This document shows, one piece after another, positions 1 to 10,275 of a stretch of 64,000 nt of DNA. The DNA is from Gnetum montanum (lineage: Eukaryota; Streptophyta; Gnetopsida; Gnetales; Gnetaceae), in the NCBI GenBank assembly GCA_015680685.1, contig MNCI01004656.1, forward strand, positions 380,718-444,717. Direction: 5' to 3'. Within the stretch, counting starts at the first letter, position 1; each line of letters opens with the position of its first letter. The notes beneath the pieces were generated by a model. That model worked only from the letters and a program-made list of their open reading frames with translations. It was not told the DNA's origin and did no database searches. The position numbers and the translations under genes are program-made.

Positions 1-1139
1 ACCTTCATCACTAGTATCTACTTCTTCTCATGATAAGCTTGTTGGTGAGGATGAAGCAAGAGTTACTAGAGCATTTAGAAATGCTGCTAGACTTTTTTGT
101 AGAGATAAAGACTTTCAATAATGTAGATGACAATAATGATTTTGTAAGTTGGTTGAAGGCACCTGACAAGAACTTGAATTGGAAGAGCTACCAAATTAGT
201 TGAGGGTACCAACTAATAAATATAGATTAGAAGATATGACTTCAACTTTGTAGGAAAAAGAGTTTCAAAGTTATGAGAGGAAAAATGGACAACCTATCAA
301 AGATTCGAATTTGATGATATATAGGTTGAGACAAAAATTTAAACAATCTTAGCAAAGATAAGATACAATTATGAAGCTAAAATTACTTAGACAAGGAGAC
401 AAAAATGTCTAGGATTTTTACATTAAATTTTGTGGACTATTCTATCAAGGTAAGGTAAATTAGAAGGAATATGAACAAGCTTCAATCTTTCTTGGAGGTG
501 TCAAGATGGTGTATCAATAGGAGTTATCATTCTATGAGTCACAAATTCTTAATGAGAATTATGATTTGGCACTCAAACATAGTGAATTTGTAAATAAGAG
601 AAAATAAGCTTCAAAAGGGAATGATAAGGGATTCAAACTAGAGAAAGGATCCAAGTTAAAATATGAAGGCAAAGATGACAGTCATGAAAAAAAGTAAGAG
701 AAGAATGATTCAAAGGGCAAGGATAAGAAGAACCAAGGGAAAGGAAGAAAGGGTCAAGACATCATCTCATCCAAGATTTAGTTTTTCAAATATGGATAAT
801 GGGAACACAAGCAATAGAAATGTCCACTTCACAAGGAAGCCAAGGACAATGATGTACAAACCATAGAAGTGGAGGAGACATCATGCCCAGCTCTTCAGAG
901 AGGTAATCATAATTCTCCCAAGATCAAGAAAGTTTCTAAATTGAATTCATGTGATTTTATAAGAAATGTGAATAGAGGAGATTATTTATCAAGAAAATTG
1001 TTATTCCAAATTAGGGCTAGATGTTTGCTTAGTGGGGAATGGATTCATATTTTGATTAATGATAGGGCTCAAGAAAATGTTATTTCTTATATGATAGTTA
1101 CTAGATTGGAGCTTTTGGATAGATTCTTTGGATCTACAT
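1..1139 (+). pseudogene. Ty3-type retrotransposon gag and start of protease (decayed)
   Basis: Conceptual translation across several frames gives a capsid-like helical region, then a lysine-rich stretch (about 600-760), a decayed CCHC zinc knuckle (about 777-835; the first two Cys are now Phe and Tyr, while His and the last Cys remain) and the start of an aspartic protease (about 1000-1139). The longest clean piece is 869-1141, 90 codons. The protease active site reads ILINDRA where an LIDxGA-like motif is expected, so the catalytic Asp is Asn and Gly is Arg, both G-to-A changes. Stops are mostly TAG at glutamine positions. The left end runs off the window. It is not the same lineage as the Athila-like elements further right. 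A Ty3 origin is fairly sure; the exact clade is not. Confidence 0.6.
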
Positions 1140-1155
1140 AGATGTAGTTTAACAA

Positions 1156-1260
1156 TAAGATGTTAGCCTAGTGGTAAAACACTCTATTTGAAAGCTGTAG
1201 GTTATATGTTTAATTTTAGCAAGTAATGCTAAGTTATATAAAGTTTTAATTAGACTATAA
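1156..1260 (+). repeat. tRNA-derived SINE copy 1
   Basis: A tRNA-like head with an A-box-like block (TAGCCTAGTGGTAAAACAC, about 1163-1181) and a weak B-box-like block about 1200-1219, followed by a tail reading AATGCTAAGTTATATAAAG. The same head and tail recur at 25113, and a related head at 62368 and 63366. The acceptor stem cannot be paired, so this is a SINE and not a working tRNA gene. Confidence 0.6.
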
Positions 1261-2985
1261 AGTTATAATAAGGACACAAGGAGTAAAGGATCCAAGACAC
1301 TTAAGAAGTATTACTTGATAAGTGTCAAAGTTATAAAGAAGTAGTTGTAAGTTGAAGATGCGAATTACAAGTTATATGGATTGAGAATACACTTAGAGTA
1401 GGCCACATATGGAGTAGCAATTCAAGAAATAATGTTGGCATATAAAAATATCAATTATAAGTTCAAAAGAACCTAGTTTCATGAACAATACTAAGGAAAA
1501 TTTCTAAAAGAAAATTATGAGTACAAGAATTCACAATACCAAGTAATTATTAAAATCAAATCATGAACATTTATTATAAATTCAAGAAATCATAAACAAG
1601 TTGTTAATAAGTTAACAATATCCCTTATAAATATTTTGAATAATTAGAGTTATAATAGAGGTAGAAATAAATCCTAACATGGTATTGGAGCAAATGAAAA
1701 ATTGATATATATGTGAAAGTTACAACGTGATAACCACCAAATAGTTAAGAAGGGGATTGGATACATGAAATGTTACAAAGTTAAAGATAAACCATAGACC
1801 AAGGGTTATAAGATAGATGAAAGCAAAGAAGAGTAAAAGCAAAGTGTGTCATACATTAAAGTAAAATTGTAAAGAAGATTAAGAGATATTTACACAAATG
1901 AAAAAGGCTCATGAGTAGTTAATCAAAATTTGATTTATAATTAACATTATCATTTAAGACATGAAAACCTAAAAGGACCAATGCCAAGTTGCACCATTAA
2001 TTAAGCATTAATTGGAGAACATAATATACATGTTTTGGATGATTGAAGATAAGTTATATTTAAATTGTAGGTAATAGAAGAAACTTAAGAATTCATAATC
2101 CTAAAGTTCAAGAATAAAGAGTTGTAGAAGAATGCTACTGCAAATAATACACAAATTAATGGAAGAAAAAGATACAAGAAAAATAAACCACAGTATCAAC
2201 ATGGCATAACTAGAAGAAAAAACTTCAACTCAAAAAGAGGATGTCACAATAGATCATTCAAATCATATACATTTTTTTGGGTTTATAAATTGTGAAAAAT
2301 GTGCTTAATATCCATATAACATGAATAGATCAATTAAAAAAGACTCCTATTGTAATCATTTCACAAAATTGTATTGAATAATAAATAATAAGATATTTTG
2401 TATATTATGTAATATTTCATGATTCATTGTTAATCTACAAGTATTATAACTCATGAAAGAGATGATGAGAAATTTATAAAGTAGATTGAGATGAGTAATC
2501 TGTAGTGGTAAATCAATTTGGAAATGTATGGAATAATTAATTTATGAATTGTAGATGAAAAAACCAAGAAGAAAGGAGAAAAAGATTAGAAGCACCTAAA
2601 TTTTGACATCATTCTAAAAGGGCAAGATGAATTTGAGCTTTTCTCAATTAGTTTTACTTCTAGAAAAACTACTAAATTATTTATTATTTACAAGATTGCA
2701 TTGTTATCATTGAAGCTCCATAATTGAGGAAAAGATTAAAGAAATTAGGATTGAAAGTGTACATCTCTCATAATTTTTTCATAATTAGAATTTAAATGAA
2801 TGGGGCTAAACACCTTTTCTTTATAAACACATGGAGTAAAAATTCATAGGATTTTTTACATCTAAAGGATTAGCCTTGAAAAGAATAATGAAGGTATTGT
2901 ATCTAAGTAATAATATTATTAATAGAATGTCTATATGAATAGATCTCATAACTTCATTTGTTAATCTCCAAATCATGGAAAAGGC
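1261..2985. other. AT-rich stretch with no recognisable gene
   Basis: No long reading frame, RNA gene or known element was recognised in about 1.7 kb. It is very AT-rich and probably old degraded repeat DNA. Confidence 0.5.
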
Positions 2986-2989
2986 TTTA

Positions 2990-3906
2990 TACTTAGCATT
3001 ATTAGACCTGAATCATCATCATTATCCTAACCTTGTCCTAACAAAATGGGATCAACTACATCTGTTCTTTTTTTCCATTTATCTTTATGAAGAGCTAGAT
3101 CTTTGTTTATTTTTATTTTCTTCAAATCATCTTTGATAATATTTTCCCATGTCTTCTTTCATCTTTCTTTTGATGACTTTCCTAGAATAGTAATATAGAA
3201 AAACTTGTTTATAGGCTCATTATTTGATATTTTTTACACATGTCCAAATCATATAAGTCACCATTCTTATAGCTTAGCTAAAATGGAAGCCACTCCAAGT
3301 CTTCCTATTATTTCTATATTATGTAGTTTATCACTTCTAGTAACATTTAACATCCATAAAAGCATTCAGATTTTTTCTACATTGATTTCTTTTTCATGCC
3401 TCTTTTATCCTACCCAATATTCAGCACTATATAAGATAGTAGGTCTGATTGTTGTCTTGTAAAATTTCCTCTTCAATTTTATTGGTATTCTTTTTATCAC
3501 ATAGAACATATCTAGCTTGTCTCCATTTTGACCATCCTACCTCAATTCTATTTCTTATTTTTTATCAATTTTTCCATCTCATTGGAGGATTGATCCTAGG
3601 TAGTGGAACAATTTCCAATAAGGAACTTTTTTGTCTTGGATTGTCACTTCTATTTCACCATAGTTTGTATCATTATTAGAATTGCATTTCATATATTCTA
3701 TATTACTTTTGCTAATTTTTAAGCCTTTTGATTCTAAATTATGTATTTACTTTTTCATTTTAAAGGAAATATTTTATTGAGCTTTATCCATTAATACAAT
3801 ATCATTTGCAAATATCATACACTAAGGAATTTCATCTTGTATTTCTTTTTTTAATTCATTCATAATAATGACAAATAAATATAGGCTAATTGTAGATCCT
3901 TGATGT
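2990..3906 (-). pseudogene. RTE-type LINE reverse transcriptase, 3' half (decayed)
   Basis: Read on the minus strand, this translates to the C-terminal half of a plant RTE non-LTR reverse transcriptase. In order there is an LHQGST motif (about 3890), a palm motif reading FANDIVL (about 3800), a YLGSIL block, a weakly recognisable gap-rich region, then LNVTRSDKLHN and GRLGVA near the C terminus. The 3' end, about 3000-3060, carries the usual 'GGGACAAGG..AGGATGATGATG'-like terminus. The coding frame is broken by several stops. The catalytic FADD is FAND. The copy is 5'-truncated, as is typical of LINE insertions. Family identity is sure; ends are approximate. Confidence 0.8.
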
Positions 3907-4185
3907 AGACTTATTATGATGTGTATCATATTTGGAGAATGCCCTAGTATCTAGAAAATTTGAAAAATAAGTCATTCATGAGATTTGACAAGGTTGTATA
4001 GTTGGTTACTAACCTAACACTAACCCTCCTTTTGTATTTAGGCTTGGGACCTACATTGGTGGGGTTATTATTAAACCTAAATGTAGAGGTTAGATTTAGA
4101 TCTAAACTTGAATCATTGCAGCCCTTTTATAATGCTTCTAAAGCCATAATTTAAAATAGATATGGTGATGAATTAATGAAGTGCA
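3907..4185. other. Unassigned spacer between two opposed LINEs
   Basis: No gene is seen. A block near 4025-4085 resembles untranslated LINE leader sequence and could belong to either neighbour, but this cannot be settled by eye. Confidence 0.35.
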
Positions 4186-4189
4186 CCAT

Positions 4190-5945
4190 GTTATCTAAAA
4201 GAAGAAAATAATTCTTTTAGGAATGTTAACAAAGTGGAAACTAAGAAATTAGAGTGATGTATACAATGGCAAAGAAAGAGACAAAAGTAGTAGTCACTAA
4301 AGTCAAACATAAGGCCTTGAATGATTTCTATGAGACATTAAAAACCAATGAAGGAGAAATCTATATACAAATTAGTAAAATTAGAAATAAGAAATGTAAA
4401 GATATTGATCATATTAAATGCATCAAGAAAGACGATAAAAGAATATTGGTAAAAGAGAATGAATTTTTAGATAGGTGAAAAATTATTTTTAAAAGTTATT
4501 AAATGAAGAATTTTCAAGAGAGATCATCTAAGAAGAAGAACCAACTTTTAGTTTGGTTAATGATTTTTTTTCTTTGAGATGAAGATAACCTTATCTAAGA
4601 TGAAATGCTATTGAACTAGATAACATTCATATAGAATCTTGGAAAGTAGTGGTAAAGGTGTTTCATAGTTGAAATATTTATTTAACAAAATTGTAAAGGT
4701 TAGAGAAATGCCTCAAAACTAGAGAAAAAGCATTATTTTTTTCATTTATAGGAATAAAGGATATGTGTAAAATTATACAAATCATTAAGAAATCAATTTA
4801 ATGTACTATACTTTGATACTTTGGGAGTGATTCATAGTACAACATCTTAAACTTGAATATGTGGTATCATAGAATCAATTTGGATTTACACTAAGGAGGT
4901 CTACCATAGAGTCTATTTTCTTAGTATGTAAATTAATGAAAAATTCAAAAAATAAAGAAAATCTACGCATGATCTTTATTGACTTAATAAAAACATATAA
5001 TAGAGTGCCTAGTGATATTATTTGGTAGCCCTTACAAAGCAAAAACATCCCTAGTAAATATATTAAAATGATTCAAGACATGTATGAAGGAGCTATTATA
5101 AGACTTGCAACTTGCAAAATCATATCTAATTTTCAAAGTTATAGTAGGCCTATAGGTTTTACACGTAGCTTGCACTTATTGTTATTATTATGAATGGATT
5201 AACAAAGAAAATATAAAATGAAATTATGTTATTTGCAAATGATATTGTATTAGTGGATGTAACTTAGGAAAATAATAATTTTTAAAATTAAAAAGTAGAG
5301 ATATGGGCTAAAATCAAAAGGCTTAAAAATTGGTAGAAGTAACATAATGTATGGAATGCACAAAAATAATGGTGAAATAGAAGTAAAAATTCTAGCTTCA
5401 AAAGTCTCTCTTTACAAATAATATTACTACCTAAGATAAATTCTCCAATTAGATAGTAAAATTAAGAAAGATATAAGAAATAGGATTAAGGATGGTTAAA
5501 ACACATATAGGATAGTGGTATTTTTTAAGATAAAAGAATCGTGGTGTTTCATATGATAAAAAAATCTTAATAAAAGTAAAAAAAATTTACATGCTATCTT
5601 ATATGATGTTGAATGTTTAGTTATACAAAAAAGGCATGAACAATAAATTGATGTGATAGAAATGCAAATACTTTTGTGGATGTTGAATGTTATGAGAAGA
5701 GATAAATTGCATCATATAAATATTAGAAGAAGGCTTGGGGTTATTATTTTAGATAAGCTACAAGAATGAAATCTTAGATGGTCTGGGCATGCACCAAGAA
5801 ATTTAAATAATAAGCCTATTAAAAGATTATGATATCATTATTCTAGAAAAAGCCACCAAAAAAAAAAACTAAAAAGATATGATAAAAGATGCTTGAAATG
5901 TAATAGTGTGAGTCAAAATTGGAATGAGATAATCTTTTACTAATT
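4190..5945 (+). pseudogene. RTE-type LINE, linker, reverse transcriptase and C terminus (decayed)
   Basis: A longer RTE copy on the plus strand. The piece at 4254-4478 (74 codons) matches the region between endonuclease and reverse transcriptase (KIRNKKCKDIDHIKCIK). Then come a KTYNRVPSD-like motif (about 4990), MIQDMYEGA (about 5070), FANDIVLVD (about 5227) and a C-terminal LRWSGHAPR block (about 5780). Many frameshifts and stops are present. As in the minus-strand copy at 2990-3906, the first Asp of the FADD catalytic pair is Asn. The endonuclease domain upstream is missing, so the copy is 5'-truncated. Confidence 0.8.
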
Positions 5946-5950
5946 AAAAA

Positions 5951-6018
5951 GTCTTAGGTCATTGTGAGAAATGATTTTGCTAATGTATTTAAAAGGTCTT
6001 AGATCATTGTGGGAAATG
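5951..6018 (+). repeat. Short direct repeat after the LINE
   Basis: GTCTTAGGTCATTGTGAGAA at 5951 recurs with two changes 45 bp later, at 5996. It is probably a small duplication at the LINE 3' end. Confidence 0.6.
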
Positions 6019-6059
6019 ACAAAGTTTAGTAAAGCTTAGACAAACATTTGTGATTGTAA

Positions 6060-6314
6060 GAGAAAACTCATATATACAGGTATGTTGTTCCTATATTGCA
6101 ACGTAAGGCATTTTGTATCATTCCTTCTTACTTTTACTAATGAGAATCCTTGATTACCATGGACATAGGTACTTTTCCTACTCATGAAAAATCTCTATAT
6201 CTTTGATGTTTCCTACATTTTGTTTCTTTAGTATTTGATTGTTGTTTTTAGAATTTTTTTGTGTGGTTCAACTGTTTGATCTTAGAATTTTCTTACTATA
6301 TATTTTCTAATAAT
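6060..6314 (+). repeat. Copia LTR, 3' portion
   Basis: The sequence resembles the R-U5 end of plant Copia LTRs: a block reading AGAATCCTTGATTACCATGG, then AAAAATCTCTATATCTTTG, and an end reading TTTTCTAATA, which looks like a decayed TTTCTAACA terminus. It is directly followed by a Copia-type primer-binding site and then gag. The 5' part of the LTR was not found. Confidence 0.6.
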
Positions 6315-6323
6315 TAGTATTAG
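6315..6323 (+). promoter_or_regulatory. Decayed Copia primer-binding site
   Basis: TAGTATTAG matches the plant Copia initiator-Met tRNA primer site TGGTATCAG with two transitions, and lies just after the presumed LTR end. Confidence 0.5.
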
Positions 6324-6354
6324 TGAAGGTAGTGGAAGATAGTCATAGAAGAAT

Positions 6355-6796
6355 GACCTCTAGAATCTTGAATGCAAAGTTCAAGGTGGAGAAATTCAAT
6401 AGCAAGAATAACTTTAGGCTATGGTAGATCATGATTAAGGATCTACTTATTCAACAAGATTTGAACAAATTATTGTAGGAGAAAGTGAAGAAATCCTAAG
6501 AAATGTCAAATGAAGGTTGGGAGGATTTCAATCTGAGGGCTTCACGGACCATTCACTTGAGTATCTCCTATTCAATGTTGCAAAGCTTGATTCAACAATT
6601 GCATTATAGAGAAATTTGGAGGATTTGTGTATGATCAAATCACTTACAAAAAAGCTATATTTTAAGTTAGAGCTTTATGACTTCAAGATGAAGGAAAGAA
6701 CATTTATTGTGGACTACTTGAATGCTTTCAATAAGCTTATCTAGTAGCTATCCATTATTGAGATGTAGGTTTTGGAAGAAGATACTCTTCTGTATT
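6355..6796 (+). pseudogene. Copia gag polyprotein, N-terminal part (decayed)
   Basis: Translation gives the classic plant Copia gag start: FKVEKFNSKNNFRLW followed by IMIKDLLIQQ, then ALSTIHLSIS-like and SLTKKLYFK-like blocks, with stops where Gln or Trp is expected. Zinc finger, protease, integrase and reverse transcriptase are all absent. The element is cut at 6797 by an LTR-like fragment of the TGATGAAGCATC family. Confidence 0.75.
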
Positions 6797-6975
6797 TGAT
6801 GAAGCATCGATTGGCTTAAATATCATAGATGCTACATCTCACCTATGTTGTAACATTCCTATCAATGCATCTCTAATAATTACTACATCATAGATGCTAC
6901 ACTGCATTTACAATGTTGTAGCTACATTGATGTGTACCCATTGACATGATCCCATCAACGCATGGGAATTTATCA
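6797..6975 (+). repeat. LTR fragment of the TGATGAAGCATC family (U3 only)
   Basis: It starts with TGATGAAGCATCGATTGG and carries repeated TACATTGATG/CATCAA-type blocks as in the U3 of E4. It stops after about 180 bp at the edge of a minus-strand integrase remnant. Confidence 0.65.
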
Positions 6976-6984
6976 CCTATTGAA

Positions 6985-7835
6985 AAATATTTTTTAAATA
7001 TATTTTTATCATGCATAATCTTCATTTTTATGTAATTATTCTTTCATATTAAGTGCATGTAGATGAAATTCATCATCATCATGTATTTGAGTCATTCTAA
7101 AGTTTTTATTTGTTTCTTCATCAAAATTTAATTGTTGTGCTAATCTTAAAGATTGGCACTTAATCTTTATAGGAAATAAACATTGTTTTCCATAAACCAA
7201 TTGATAAGGTGAATATCCTAAATTTGGTTTATATGTAATCCTATAAGTCCAAAGTGCATCTTGTAAATTTTTTGATCAATCCTCCTTCTTGGTAGATACG
7301 ATTTTTGTTAGGATCTTTAGAATAATTTTATTTGCATTTTCCACTTGATCATTTGTTTGAGGATGATAAGAAGTAGCTATATTATGTTGGATTCCACAAG
7401 ACTTAAGGAATTTCACCATTATTCTATTTAAAAAGTAAGTTCCTTGATCACTAATGATTGCTCATAGGATTTCAAACTATGTTAGGATATATTTCCATAG
7501 AAAAGCTACAACAACTTTAACATCATTTTTTGGGGTAGGTTTTGCTTCTACCAACTTAGTAACGTATTTTGTATAGACAAAAATATATTGACATCCATTA
7601 TATGGAAGAAATGATCCTAAGAAGTATATACCCCATACATCAAAAGGTTCCATTATTAAGATTGTATTAAGTGATATCTCTTTTCTTTTTGTCATTACCC
7701 CTAGTCTTTGACATTTATCACATTGTTGGACATATTTATGAGCATCTCTAAATATAGTGGGCTAATAAAATCCATTTTGTAATATTTTTATAGTAGTTCT
7801 TAGACTATGATCAACCTGAATCAACCTAAATGTAC
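6985..7835 (-). pseudogene. Athila-like integrase, zinc-binding and core domains (decayed)
   Basis: On the minus strand the order is: zinc-binding segment (about 7820-7700, with CDKCQRLG intact and a TAG in place of Trp just upstream in FYWPTIF), then the catalytic core with WGIYFLGSF (first Asp is Tyr), AIISDQGTYF (second Asp kept), YHPQT and a QVENANKI block carrying the Glu. The longest open piece is 7477-7695. No reverse transcriptase precedes it; the fragment ends abruptly at about 7835, head-to-head with a plus-strand integrase C terminus. It is related to, but distinct from, the E6 integrase. Confidence 0.85.
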
Positions 7836-8130
7836 TACAGAAAAATCAATTGGTAGCCCTATCCTTAAATGAAGTGTACAAGACATTCAATAAATGATGT
7901 CATGAACTTAGAATACAGAAAGAGAAATTTCAACTAGGACATAAGTCTCTCTATTGGAACCCCATAGATGTTCCTCAAAAAGCCAAATTCCAAACATTGT
8001 GGGAAGGGCCTTATATAATTGATGAAACCTTTTCTTTTGGGGCCATGATCATATACAAACTTGAAAGCCCAAACAAGAAGCAGTTGGTTAACATCTAATA
8101 GATGAAGCCTTTCCATGAGTCCAAGCAAGC
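7836..8130 (+). pseudogene. E3 integrase C-terminal domain (decayed)
   Basis: It aligns by eye with the E6 integrase tail at 52530-52820. Shared blocks are QLVALSLNEV, LYWNPIDVPQKAKFQT, WEGPYII and KKQLVNI. The end of the coding region (KPFHES) is followed, as in E6, by a short gap and then the purine-rich motif that opens the untranslated spacer. Stops are present and the N-terminal and core domains are missing. Confidence 0.8.
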
Positions 8131-10275
8131 TAGTGCAACAAATACCTCAACAAATGGACAACCATGCTCAATTTTTTAGATCTCTTCTTTCCAACTCAGT
8201 CATGGGGGAGATGGTCATCCATGCTAATCACATACATGGCTTCTCAGTTTTTCTATTTTTTGTTTTACACATTTTTATTTTTTTGAAATTGTTCATTTTA
8301 AACCTTTTTTTTAAATTTTTTTTCCTATTTTACATCATTTTTTACACCATTGTTAATATATTTAAATCTTTCTTAAATATTTTACACTTTCTTATATATT
8401 CTACTTTATTTTAGTGTAATTTTCTGATTTTTGTTAATAAACATGCTTTGTGCCAATAAGACACAATGGTGTTGTAGCTATTGCTAATGGTGGTTTGTGC
8501 TTAATGTTTTGTTTGCTAATGTTTGGTTTCTATTTTTAAATTTTTGTACTAATGGCTAAGACATTGTTTCTTTTTCATGGTTTAAGTAGTGAATTCATGT
8601 CATCCACCCATCCACAAACTCTATGGTTTTCCTCGTTTTAGGAATTTGAGGTCTCTTTTATTAAATAAACTTTTAATAAATTTTTCACCTTGGTGGTTTC
8701 TAGAATTAGGAAGTATTCAAGGGGACTCAATACTCTTTGTACTCTTCTGCTTACTTGGGTGCATGAGTGTTTTTATGGATTTCTCACCATTTCATGCTGA
8801 CCAATAATAGAAAGCTGAATAAGTCTTTGCATGGTGTGGTTCCCATCAAAAAGAAAAAAAACAAAATAAAATAAAATAAAATAAAAGAATATAGATATAT
8901 ATATAATAAAATATGATAAAAATTCAAATCACACCCCTTTGACAAACAAATGGGCTACAAGCACTAGTTATGGGACTAGAAAGACATGTTATCAATGCCT
9001 GAAGATCCCCTCTAACTAAGGCCCCTTCTCACTTCTTACTTCTCTTTTTTTTCTTTAAGAAATGATGGTTGTTCTATGAAAGTACTCTTGTGTATCAAGG
9101 GGGTGGATCGGTCTTGGAGTTGTGATGCAAAGTAACTAAAAGTGATTGGTTTTGGTTTGGACTAAGGATGGATCTTTTCAGGTCATTGAAACACAAATCC
9201 ACAAGGGGCTTCTTATAACCTCAATTTGGAACACCATTCCACATTCACCATCATTTGTTCATGCTACCATAACTCACCTCACTTCTAGTGTCCATGTTCT
9301 TGATTCAGTGTCTTTGTATGATGTACTTGAATTCTTGGGGAGAATCTTTTAGGTTTTGGTCCTTAAATTTCATAAACCATTAATCACCTATAGGGCCCAT
9401 AGACTCCTTAGGTTGAGGTTATGCAAGGGCAATTAGGGCATGTGCTTGCTATGGGGAGGATCCACTTGCATATCTCTTGGTTAGGTTCATTAAGCATCTT
9501 ATCCTTAGGCATTATTGCAATTAGAATCTTTTGTACATCCATCTTTTACATTTGATAATAGTGTGCTCCTTTACATTATTTCTTTAATTCATACATTATC
9601 CATCAACTTTTTAAATTTTTAAGCTTTCAAAGACCCTCTTTAGTGATTTCATCATATTCTTGGCTTTTTTGGGATGCAATAGATCCCAAATTCATTTAAA
9701 AATTCTTTATATTTTTTGAAATACTCAAGTTTGAAAATTTTGTTTATAGACCCCATAAACAGGGTCTCGTTGATGGAGCCCATGTGTATATGAGGCGTAT
9801 ATATGCATTCCCATTAACATAGTGCAAAAATACTATAAATATGTGTGACCCCCTTAGAAATTTTCACATTTTCTCAAATCTCAAGGGATTTTTTTTGCAA
9901 TTTTTAGAGCCCATAACTGCCTAATTATTTGTCCAAATCACTCCGTTTTTTTGACCTTATTGCTCCCATATGTAACCTCTTAGTCGTGGGGGCTATAAAT
10001 GTGCCATTTTTGATAAAACGTTTTTCACCATTTTTCTAACTCCCACAAAGGTTTAACTAGGAAATCAATATTTAAACACCAAATTACAAAAGTTAAACCC
10101 TTCCAACAAGCTTCGGTGACACTTAGCATAAAAATTAATTAATAAAATAAGAATAAAATAATCAATCTTCCATGATCCAATTATAGCCAAGTGTAATTGA
10201 TTAATGAGATAAGGTATCCAAATATTTTAAGTTACATATTTTATCTACTAATCCATAGATGTATTTTGATCACAA
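8131..10275 (+). other. E3 untranslated spacer between integrase and ORF3
   Basis: No credible coding frame. The order of short blocks is shared with E6 (52821-54880), E4 (30143-31600), E1 (38583-40504) and, inverted, E2 (18113-20235): purine motif GTCATGGGGGAGAT (8199), a T-rich tract (8240-8420), an A-rich tract (8847-8888), CACTAGTTATGGG (8962), 'GGGCCCATAGACTCC' (about 9387), a TATA-like TACTATAAATATG (9831) and a second purine motif, TTAGTCGTGGGGGCT (9980). Conservation in order and spacing without coding points to a structural or regulatory role, or simply to shared descent. Confidence 0.65.
8847..8888 (+). repeat. A-rich (AAAAT)n tract
   Basis: A low-complexity AAAAT/AAAC run. A comparable A-rich tract lies at the same relative position in E4 (30735-30800), E1 (39200-39250) and E6 (53519-53557). 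Confidence 0.85.

Noticed and set aside
3205-3679. Two plus-strand hydrophobic open frames (85 and 76 codons)
   Set aside because: They are antisense shadows of the minus-strand RTE reverse transcriptase.
8115-8414. A 99-codon frame with a Phe/Leu/Ile-rich tail resembling a membrane protein
   Set aside because: The hydrophobic part is the translated T-rich tract of the untranslated spacer; the frame is not shared by the other elements.
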